Assembly (NCBI RefSeq): GCF_020921035.1
Contig: NC_063158.1
Location: 26,832,962-26,896,961 of the forward strand
Source: Rhodamnia argentea
Lineage: Eukaryota; Streptophyta; Magnoliopsida; Myrtales; Myrtaceae
Reading direction: 5' to 3'
DNA length: 64,000 nucleotides
The notes beneath the pieces were generated by a model, which saw nothing but the letters and a program-made list of their open reading frames with translations, ran no database searches and had not been told where the DNA came from. The stretch's first letter is position 1. Each line of letters starts with the position of its first letter. This document shows, one piece after another, positions 26,101 through 35,810 of this stretch. The translations under genes were made by a program, and so were the position numbers.

Positions 26101-29100
26101 TTCCATTAGCCCGGTGTCCTTAAGATCTTAAAATGAGAAACATTTTTTCTTACCCTCGCTTGGCTGTTCTTCCAGCTGTATGTTGAGTGGGTTGAAGCTT
26201 TAGTATGCCTACAGTCTGAATATTAACGCATGCTCAATACTTGGAAAGAGTCTCACTAATTAATGAGTTACTCTGGCTATTGAGATTGTCTAGCAGATTG
26301 TGTAATTGACTATTGAGTCCACAACTTTATTGTTGTTCAGTCCTTTTGTTATTCTGATCGTTCTTGTTTGATTATCATTGTTGTAAGCTAAGAAGCCTGT
26401 GATACATTTTACTTGATAATTAAGTACTGGATTGATGCTGCGAATCCTTTTAAAAGGGTTTTTCTGGTTAACCTTTGAAGCACTGGGTAAGATAATCCCA
26501 TAACATTTGTGTGTTGCCATAAATAAGTATTGCTCATTACAGATTTTTCCCCTGATTAATATTTGGACTAGAGTGATATTACAAAGCGTAATTTCTTAAT
26601 TAGCTGAAAGCAATTTTTGCTAATGATCATGATCAACTTGCAAGTTTTATCTGGATGATAACATTCTTTATCAAAACAGGATTTGGATCCAGTGACTTCA
26701 ACGATTGAATATTGCTGTACAACAGCTGGTATGTTCATCTTACTCGTAGATCAAGCATTTCTTTCTGGTAGTTATTTACATAGATATCTAATGCATATTT
26801 TCATGTTTTAGTGGATCATTACCTTGTGAGGGGAGAACTCCATTTCTCCGTCAAGTTTTTGACTTGTCCACTTCTGAGACTCCCCTTGTAGTTATCATTT
26901 TTTTTTTTATAACCGAGGTTCCGCGCAGCCGGCGAGCTTCGCTCAACCAGCGATGGAGCACGACTAGTCCTCGGGGGGGTAGCGCAGGAGCCCACCACCA
27001 CGACCCCCCTTTAGTTATCATTTTTGTCCATGCAAAAACCAAAATGTTCTTACATTTAATCTAAGAATGCCTAGCTGGAAGAATTGAAGGATAGCATCAT
27101 GATTGGTGATTGTATAGCCATCAATCCACAATGTACCACACCTACTACTTGCAAGTCCTGTGGTTAGCAAAATATTGATGTTGTGATGCATGAAAGTCTC
27201 TCTAAGGTAGCTCTGTTTTGGATTCAGATTATCTTGTGTTTTGTCAAGAATCCCCTATCTTGTTACTTAAGGTCTGTGGATCACTATACTTAGCGTTATA
27301 GTAACCGTTTAGCAGGATTCTATATCTGAGCAGTGATATACATGTGGAGGTTATAATTTCAGAGCTCAAAAGTGATAGTACAAAAGACATTTTACTAAAT
27401 GTCAGTATAATCTGGGGATGGTAAAAGTTCTATAGCTTTAATAAGGCACTTGGGCAGGGCTGAGGCTTACCTTTTCCAATGTTTCTCTGTAAGTGTGGTT
27501 TTGAGTCTTTTGGCTCACATGCAGCTGTATCAGAATAACATGATAGCCTGCTGAATGCTCATGTAACCGGGGCACAAGGTTTTAGCAAGAAAATAAACCA
27601 AGGGCAAGTGTTAACAGTCATGGTATGGCTCAAATTCACTCTTGTAGGAGGCGGTTAGCCGCTAGTGTGGTACAATGTAAATGTAGATTTCTGGCCAGTA
27701 TGGGGTTTAACTTTTGGTGGTGGTTACAAACTTGTAGCGTAGATCAGCAAATGAAAACTTCTAAACATATATTTCTTGTCCTTTTTCTTTGCAAAGGGAG
27801 GAAAAAGGGAGGATTATGATAGAGAAAGTTATATACTTATAATATTTCTTCAGTCAAAACATGAATCTTGAAAGCTTATGTGATTCATGCAATGGACAGA
27901 AAAGCTTGTTGAAGAACAAAGGAAGTTTGATGCAGTGATCTCTTTGGAGGTACCTATTCCCTGCCAGAACCACACGCTTATATTTTTTCAAACCACTTTC
28001 TCTAATGTTTAATTATGATCTTCTAGATGCTTTCATGACAGATTTGCTTCATTACTTTCTCATCCTTCTTGTTTTCTTCTTTTCAATCGTGGAATGAATT
28101 TTCAGGCTACAGCAGCACAATCCTATATGACTTTTAGGTCATGGGTGCTTGATGGCATTTTTTTTATTCTGGATCCAATAAATAATAAAAGGGTTTTTAC
28201 GTAAGTGCACTTTTGAATGACTACAGGTGATAGAGCATGTAGCAGATCCTGCTGAGTTTTGTAAGTCGCTCTCAGCATTGACAATTCCTGAGGGAGCTTT
28301 GGTGATTTCGACTATTAACCGCTCTATGAGAGCATATGCAACTGCTATTGTTGCTGCCGAGTACCTCCTCCATTGGGTATGTTTCTTTTCCTTTCTCCCT
28401 GACTATATCTCTACTATCGATCAATTGCAAAATTATAATTGCGTAAGTAGTTTCTGCTGTTCTTCAACACGTTTCAAAATGCATGTTATTTTCTAACATA
28501 GCACTGGAGACATTAGTCTGTTTTTCCTTGACCATTAAAATTCAAATGTGTGTGGGCAAAAGTAAGAGATGCAGCGAGTCTTCGTTCGTTATGGGTTAGG
28601 AAATTTGTAAGGGGCTTGATATTTATTTCACCAAGGTGAAATAGCGTAGACAACTGCAAAATTTTGACTGGGCGATGATTCTTTTAATTCAGCGGTTTCA
28701 CTTTCAGTTTTCAGGTAGTTTGTTCTCTTCTAGATTAATGGTTGCGTGATTATACGATGAGATTACAATGAAGTGTGAAAATGATTTAGCTAGTAGACAT
28801 CACTTGTCAGTTAGATCTAGAATTTAACGAGGCAATGCATGTTCGCATTTCTACATTGCAGCTTCCGAAAGGTACACACCAATGGTCGAGTTTCCTTATC
28901 CCGGAAGAGCTAGTGTTGATCCTACAACGTTCTTCTATCTGTGTAAGCCACGATTGCATGCTTTTCAACCATTTCTTGTATCCGATATGCCTCAGTTTTA
29001 TAATGTGATCAACATACTTTTGCTGAATCTTGGTCGTCCATCCTCGGATTCATCCAGGTCAAAGAGATGGCTGGATTTGTGCACAACCCCTTGACAGGAA

Positions 29101-29165
29101 GATGGTCTCTTTCCGATGATATTAGTGTGAATTTTATTGCTTTTGGAACAAAAAAGGGCCAGTGA
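23200..29165 (+). CDS. COQ3: COQ3, mitochondrial ubiquinone O-methyltransferase
   Basis: COQ3 performs the two O-methylation steps of ubiquinone biosynthesis on the matrix side of the inner mitochondrial membrane, using SAM. Exons: 23200-23510, 23891-23980, 24314-24392, 25608-25685, 26680-26728, 27900-27949, 28227-28376, 28862-28942 and 29058-29165. They total 996 nt (331 aa), with all phases consistent. The start at 23200 opens a basic, Ser/Arg-rich presequence (MASKLLHRVPWLLHRVG) typical of mitochondrial import. The UbiG/COQ3 family core follows: LAKFSAIADTWW, the SAM motif VDVGCGGGILSEPLARMG, TGVDAVDKNIKIA, KFDAVISLEVIEHVADPAEF, STINRSMRAYA and LPKGTHQWSSF. It ends NPLTGRWSLSDDISVNFIAF then GTKKGQ. 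Length and order match plant COQ3. The gene is intact and is transcribed away from CPNA2. Confidence 0.95.
23579..23656 (+). repeat. 39-bp tandem repeat, two copies, in COQ3 intron 1
   Basis: The unit CGTTCTCTTGAATTCGAC... spans 23579-23617 and is repeated at 23618-23656 with two substitutions. It lies shortly after the first splice donor. No function is evident. Confidence 0.9.
26889..27025 (-). mobile_element. Short SINE-like retroposon with 14-bp target duplication, in COQ3 intron 5
   Basis: About 109 bp (26903-27011) are bracketed by a perfect direct repeat, TAGTTATCATTTTT, at 26889-26902 and 27012-27025. The insert carries a T-tract on its left side, so it is a minus-strand retroposon with an A-tail. 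Next to the tail is the complement of GGAACCTCGGTTAT, and further in CCCCCCGAGGACTAGTCG. The same 3' module recurs in the insert at 42015-42129. A long duplication plus an A-tail means LINE-type retroposition. The tRNA-like promoter boxes are not convincing. Confidence 0.75.
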
Positions 29166-31457
29166 GTGAATATTCACGAGAAAACTCTCATACCAAATGT
29201 CATTCGCATTGGGAATGTGCATCATACATGATTTGAATAATATATTAAATCTTTTTTTTTTCCTTTAGCGTGTCAGATTTTCTTTTTCTTTTGTAATTAC
29301 TTGAAGTATCAGTGTCTTGCCGATATTAATCTCGTCCGATCCACATTAGAGAAGTATTGGGGGGATGCATAGTCATCGCCATTGTCGCTTTCATGTTGGA
29401 AATTAGTATCTTCTGCAATTTTATATGGAAATTTCCCTGCCTGATGTCCACGTATCGGATAGTTCCAAACTTCCAATGCTTCATGGGTTGTAGTGGAATC
29501 TTTGATTGGTTGCCCTATTGCTGCTAATTGTGGATTTTATGCCTTTCTTTTAATATTTCATGTCCCATCGAACGGAACCAAAGAAATGGCGGATTGGCCA
29601 TTATTTAGGGTGTCACGGGAGTTGACGGAATCCTCACCGTATGATTTTGGGGGCAATTCCAACATGTCGTGCCTTATTGAAACGGATTTGGGTCCCCCTG
29701 AATTAGGCTGACTATCCATAATTGAAATAGAGATGGAGAACTAAGTTTTGATTGATCCTCCCCAGCCAAATCCCCTTTCTTTAATGGGATTGTAAAGATC
29801 TTTATTGCTCTTTCCTTTTTCTTTTTCGCTAGAATAATATCATGTCGATCGTTTGTTTAACCCAGTCATTCATATCATTAGAAAGATCTACTAGCCAAGC
29901 AAGCACTCTTGAGCTGAAAGGATTATTTGGTGACATGCCCCATCCTACGGTCTAGGACCATTATTATGCTCAATCTAATGGTTGACGCTGACCTTATGCT
30001 AGCGTGAAGTGTCAAAGTTTGGTTCATACTCAACATAATTCAAGCTCTACTAAGAATTATTTTTCTCACTATTAGGTATGGCTTGGAGATAAACAGCATG
30101 AGATCGATCTTATGTCCAAAAATTCATCCATGGTGTCACTGAATGAGTGAGATCGAGAAAAACTCATGGCGATACTTTGTTGATAGGCCAGTTCAGTCTG
30201 CAACAGTGTTGCAATGCCCCTACACATTTGCTCCACCTCCACAAATCTTGTATTTGCCACTAACTAGAACATACCTACTTGTGTTATAAGTTATTGACGT
30301 ACTCTACACACTTACTAGAGATTAGATAATGACTAGGATAAGTTATTCAGAAAACTGTTAACGAAAGAGGGTTGGTGAGACAAACTTTGGGGTGTTTATG
30401 ACCAGTGAAGTGAGAAAAATTTTGAGACATGATGAATTTGAGATGAATTGTTAGTCGGGCTGAAGGAGTTGCATTTGGCATTTTCCATAGTAATTGTCGG
30501 GGCTAAATCGAATTGGGTTGGACTTTTAACTGTGGAAAGCCATTTTTCTAAACAAGATTTCACCTTTCTTAGACAAAGAAATAGTTGATTCGTATCAGAT
30601 CACAGATTTTTACTAGAGCTATTTAAGGGGGTGGGGGGCATAATAGGACTGTAGCTCAGACAATGGAGAAGCTGGGAGTCAAAAGGGGGAGAGGGTTTGA
30701 GAAAGGAATAAAGAAAGAGAAGAAGTCAATCAAAGGGACAGAATAAGAAAGAATGTTAGAGAGATAGCTGAAACCGGCCAGAATTTGAAAAAAAAAAAGG
30801 GTACTTGTTGGTATTATGATCTGATTCTTTTCCAATGGAGGTTTGATTGAATTTGCGAGCAAAGAATAACAAGGGCGGGAGAGACTTGGAAGATACATGA
30901 AAGAGGGGCCTACCTATTTATGGTGGAGTTGGAGTATGTTGGACTTTGGAAGTTTGCTGCTGGGTACAGTAGAGGAATATCACGGATGATGACGCGATAC
31001 ATATTAGGATGCTTCCGAGCGGAAGTGAGGTCAGCGCATCCCGACCGTCGGATCATATGGATTTGACGGAAGACCCTTCCACATCAAAGGCTCAAATGCA
31101 TTGAGCTCATGAACACCAGAATCATTGATGAATTGTTTGGGGACGTGGACGTGGTGGGGTCTGCTTTTGACTTGGTGAAGCCTTCCAAACTTTTTTCTAT
31201 CGTTTTCTTTTCTATACATACCAATGTAAAACCCAAAAGAATGGAAAAAGAGGGAACTCAACCGCTCTCTTTCCAACGGGGGTTTCGGTATTCGAAAGAG
31301 CTAACACACCGAGAAGCAGCAAAAACTAGAACATCAGCAATTCAACCACTGCATCTTTCCTCTTTTCACGCTGCATGCATCCATCCATTTAGACCCCCAT
31401 CCTCTCTGTCTCTGACCCCTCTTTGACCTTACTTATCCCATCCTCTGTTTCTCATTA

Positions 31458-31502
<45 letters not shown>

Positions 31503-31813
31503 GTGGTCATTCATGGCAGTTCATTAACAGCTAAAGCAGGCCTGTGCTGGGCTGCGTGGCATTTCAAGGCAAGGGGGGGTCTTTAAAGACTCTGCGAGTA
31601 CCCCCAACCCTTTCCAATTCCAACGCATGCGAGCACTTGAATCCATGCACCCCTTCCCATCCCCATCCCCTGCCTCCACCTCCTACAACCACCACCAGCC
31701 ACAGCAGGAGCGCTTAACTCCGCCATAACCATCGCGGGGACGCGCGTTGCATTCCATGCTTTTGCTAGCGACGCAGGTGGTGGAGTAGATGCTCGTTGTG
31801 CGGAGCGAAAGCA
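29166..31813. other. Intergenic region with (CT)20 microsatellite
   Basis: This is 2.6 kb between COQ3 and the LRR fragment. No gene or mobile element was recognised apart from a perfect TC/CT microsatellite at 31461-31500. The stretch just before the LRR ORF (about 31590-31813) presumably holds its leader. Confidence 0.5.
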
Positions 31814-32737
31814 ATGGCGATGTTGTTCATGCCTCGCAGAGCTCTTGATAATCGGGTTGCTGTAGTCCTTGTGCTTCTGGTATTGTTCTGCTCGTTGGGA
31901 CATGGCGAGGCGACCCTGAGCCTGAGGATACTTCTGGAGGCCAAGGCGTCGTTCGTGGAAGAAGACCCGAGAGTGTTGTCTGGCTGGTCTCCGAGCAACC
32001 CGAATTTCTGTACGTGGACAGGCGTGTCTTGCGATCAGCTTCAACAACAGGTGGTGGCCCTCAACCTGTCGGCGTCCTCGCTGTTGGGTTTGATATCGCC
32101 GTCCCTGGGCCTCCTGCGAAACCTGCTCCACCTCGACCTCTCCTCCAACAGCCTGACGGGGCCGATCCCACCTGCTCTCTCCAACCTCTCCTCTCTCCAA
32201 TCCCGCCTCTTCTCCAACCAACTCTCCGGGGCCATCCCTCCTCAGCTCGGCTCCCTCTCCTCCCTCCGCGTCCTCCGCCTCGGTGACAACCCTGCCCTCA
32301 CTGGCCCTATCCCTCCGTCCTTGGGCGGCCTGGCAAGCCTCGTTACTCTCGGCTTGGCCTCCTGCAGCCTCACCGTCCCCATCCCACCTCAGCTCGGACA
32401 GCTCCCATTGCTGCAGAACCTCATCCTGCAGCAGAACCAGCTCACCGGCCCCATCCCGCCTGAGCGAGGCAACTGCTCCAGCCTCATGCAGTTCACCGCC
32501 GCGCTCAATGGCCTCAGTGGATCCATCCCCAGGGAATTGGGCCGGCTTGGGAATCTTGGACTGCTGAACCCTAGGATGATGCTCCTTGAAACTTGGAGGA
32601 TTTTCTTTCCGCTTCGGGGTTTAAGCGCAAGAGAAACTTTATATTCAACAACAAAGAGAAGGAGATTGGTCAGGCACCAAGAGAGTCAAAACCCTCCGAC
32701 GCATGAAGCGAGGTGGGAAGAAGGACAACCGAGATGA
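31814..32737 (+). pseudogene. Truncated LRR receptor kinase (GSO1/GSO2-like) joined to copia sequence
   Basis: The open frame from the ATG at 31814 encodes 307 aa. It begins with a hydrophobic signal peptide (VAVVLVLLVLFCSLGHG), then an LRR N-cap with the pair C..WTGVSC (FCTWTGVSCDQ). About six plant-type LRRs with the xxLxGxIPxxLG pattern follow, such as SLTGPIPPALSNLSSL and LSGAIPPQLGSLSSL. The closest family by motif order is GASSHO1/2 (LRR XI receptor kinases). At about codon 251 (LGLLN) the LRR frame stops matching. The remaining 55 or so codons are read out of frame through retrotransposon sequence. The rest of the LRRs, the membrane span and the kinase are absent. One repeat has lost two residues (SLQSRLFSNQ). 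If transcribed, it would make a secreted LRR fragment. Confidence 0.8.
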
Positions 32738-33600
32738 AATGCTATAATTATAGCAAGTTGGGCCACTTTGCTCGTGAATGCTTTAAGCCGAAAGAGGTAT
32801 CAAATTACTCTATCACTTTAAGTAATGCTTTTTATTTCTAACATTGCAATGCTTATTGAATCTCATTCTATGTGGACTGTAGACTTAGGAGCCATAGACC
32901 ATATAGCAAGAGATCGAAGAGCATTTGTGGAGCACCGTTGGATACAGTTTGGAAATATATGGATATATGTTGGAAATAACTCTAGAATTGAAGTGAAGAG
33001 TGTCGGCAATATAAATTAAACTTACATGGTGGTCGAACTCTATTCCTACATGATGCCCTCTATGCTCTTGATATTCGGCGGAACTTGGTCTCTATAGTTG
33101 TTCTTCTAAACTTAGGTTATGTTTTGAATTTTCATGGTGATTGTGTTGATATTAAGTTTGGAACAGTTTATTATAAATCTGGTCATGTATTAAATGGTTT
33201 TAGACATTAATTATGATGTGTTTAACGTTAACGTTTATGGTTGTTTTTTTCTTAAATTGCATATTCTACTAATGTGAAAATTGATGCAAATATTTGGCAT
33301 GCTAGATTAGGTCACATTGGATTACAAAGAATGCAAAGATTAGCAAGAGAAAGGCCTTTTAGGGTCACTCAGTAGGAAACATAGCTGAACTTCTATTGCA
33401 ATTTGTACATTCTGACTTTTGGGGTCCATTAAATGTGAGGGCGAGACATGGAGCCTCATATTTCATCACTTTGATAGAGGACTTCACATGTTTTCGGTTA
33501 TGTTTTTCTGATCTTACATAGGTCAGAAGCATTATATTGCTTTAGAAGATATATGAATTTGGTAGAGAATCAGTTAAACAAAACAATAAAACATTAGATT
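32567..33600 (+). mobile_element. Decayed Ty1/copia gag-protease-integrase remnant
   Basis: Fragments follow copia order. First is a gag zinc knuckle near 32735-32800 (CYNYSKLGHFARECFKPKE; the second Cys of CCHC is Tyr). Then comes the protease region with WTVDLGAIDHIA at about 32875-32910 and a GAG-pre-integrase motif with IWHARLGHIG near 33290. Last is the integrase start with FVHSDFWGPLN near 33405-33435. Frames are broken repeatedly by stops and frameshifts. No LTR was found on either side, and the left junction falls inside the LRR reading frame. Confidence 0.8.
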
Positions 33601-33873
33601 ATTTTGGGCTTAGTTTTTCTTCCCATTTTAAGAGTAAACAGAGTTTCCTGTTGGGAAACTAAGTTAAAAAATGACCCATATAGCCGGCGCTAAAGCTAGT
33701 CAACGTTTCCGACCAAAAAAAAAAAAAATCTAGTCAACGTTTTCATTTTTTTTTTTTTTTTTGGGCCAGATCACTGTGAGGCGCTTAAATCTGTGGCAAA
33801 ACAAAAGGAGTTTACTTCATTCTCGAAAGCATAGATTCTTCTTCTTCAACGACAGAAAGCATTGAAAGAAGAC

Positions 33874-35756
33874 ATGCTTAAATCCGAAAAGAGAGAAAAG
33901 GGAAGTCACGAACGGAGAAGTACATATTACTTAGCAAGTTTTCTCCTGCCAACCCTTCTGGGCGTGTACGCGTACAGATTCCTGCGGGAGAAAGCAAGAG
34001 CCGTCCCTAGAAACTACGACGTGTTCTTGAGCTTCAGAGGCGGAGACACCCGCACCGGCTTCACTGATTTCCTTTACAACAGCCTGGTAGCTGCTGGGGT
34101 CCGCGTGTTCAGGGACGACGATGCGCTCCCGGTCGGCGAGGAGATTGGCCCGGAGCTTCTCCGGGCTATCAATAGTTGTAGGATTGCGATCCCCATCATC
34201 TCTGAACAGTATGCAGAGAGTAAATGGTGTCTCCGTGAGCTCACCGAGATTATGGAGTGCCACGACAAGCACGGATTATCCGTCTTCCCTGTATTTTATA
34301 TGGTGGATGTTTCTGACGTAGCTCGCCAATTCGGTAAATTTGGAGAGGCTTTAAGGAAACATGAGTTGCAGTTCAGCTCAGAAGTGCAGGGCTGGCAGAA
34401 AGCGCTGTTTCTTGTAACGAGGATTAGAGGATGGTCATCACAAACCGTTGCCAATGGGTAGGTATGTTTGATTATTTCCCTGTATGTGTGTCTCTGTGCA
34501 TATAATTACAAATCTACAAGTCTATATCCGCCCCATATCTGAGTGCGTACCCGTACGCACTTGGATGGGAACGACCGGTCCAGTCGTAGAGTTAGGGAAA
34601 GGAGGAATCGAACTGTCCGCCTAACTTTGCTTTCACAAATATATACATGGGAAGGTATGCAGGAGAGCTGGTGAAAATGATGGTTGCAACGGTTTTAAGT
34701 GAATTGAAGACGACGTGGATCGAACGGCTGCCCATAAGATCAGGTAACTTCCAATTCCATTTGAGCCAATCGCCTATTCTTCATGAGTGTTCTCTGTGTT
34801 CATCGTAGAGCTTTGGCCTCCCTTCAATGCCCACCTAGAGAAGGCATGTATTCGTGTAGATTGTGATGGAGACAAATGGAATGGTTTTTATGAAATTAGC
34901 TTGGTCTTTCTGAATTGTCATATGATTCGTATTGGCTACATCTCATCATCGTCACTATGTTTGTCTTGCTGGATCGCAGTGTATCTGTACTTTTCGGAGA
35001 AGACAAAAAGAGAAAGTAATTGGCAAGTGTTCTTGTCATTTCATGGTCCTGATACTCGATCCAGCTTTGCTGCTTATCTCTACGTTAGCCTTGTAGCTGC
35101 AGGAATCAGTGTGTTCAACCATGATGATCCTTCCCTCATAGGTAGAGATTTTAGAGATGAGATTTGGAAAGCCATAGAACACTGCAAGATATCCATTCCG
35201 ATTCTATCGAAAAGTTATGTCTCCTCTCATTGTTGCCTCCATGAGCTAGCTCGAATGGTTGATTGCAAGAGAACAAAGGGCCAAAAGATATTGCCCATCT
35301 TCTTTGAAGTGAAGAGAGAGAACATGCTTCGACATCGAGAGCTAGTCGATGGAAGTACTTGTGAACGGTGGGAGCAAGCTCTGAGGGAGGTTGGGTCCTC
35401 CAAAGGATGGGTATCAGAGAAAATCGCCAATGGGTACTTTCCTCTCTTACCAAAGCTTTAATTTGATCCTACTGCTGGAAACTTGTTATACTACTCAGAG
35501 CTATCTTAAATTTTATTTGGCAAATGGCAGAGACCAAGGGGTCCTTGTAAAACGGGTGGTCAAGGAGGTTTCAAGGTTGTCGAAGAATTCCCAGACACAC
35601 GATCCCCCTATGCCTATTGATTCACCATTGATTCAGGCTTCAGGGTTCGCGGTTGAAATAAAATCTGGACAGGTACTCGGACAGCTTTCTGTACTCTGCT
35701 GCAGCAACCAAAGGCTTACTTGTTCTGTTTGTTTCTTTTTGGTGGTCCTAGTTTAA
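33874..35756 (+). CDS. Tandem-TIR protein, unit A (TIR-linker-TIR-linker)
   Basis: Predicted exons: 33874-34457, 34655-34743, 34980-35433 and 35531-35756 (1353 nt, 450 aa), with phases 2, 1 and 2 matching at each junction. Residues about 18-36 are hydrophobic (YYLASFLLPTLLGVYAY), a possible membrane anchor as in flax L6. TIR-1 starts NYDVFLSFRGGDTR and keeps the BB loop ALPVGEEIG. It also keeps SKWCLREL, where Glu122 is the expected NADase residue. Exon 2 (GELVKMMVATVLSELKTTW) resembles the TIR/NB-ARC linker of TNLs. TIR-2 (WQVFLSFHGPDTR) has a changed BB loop (PSLIGRDF), keeps HEL, but lacks about 12 residues around the usual DVR.Q.G motif. No NB-ARC or LRR is present. An alternative reading is two separate short TIR genes. 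Confidence 0.7.
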
Positions 35757-35810
35757 AAGAGCATCGCCTTGCAACACAGTTTTGTTGTACCTTCGCTTTT
35801 GGTACTCCAG

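Noticed and set aside
34520..34640. tRNA-like sequence in intron 1 of TIR unit A (GAATCGAACTGTCCGCC)
   Set aside because: Unit B has a diverged homologue in the same intron and no cloverleaf can be closed; it is ordinary intron sequence.
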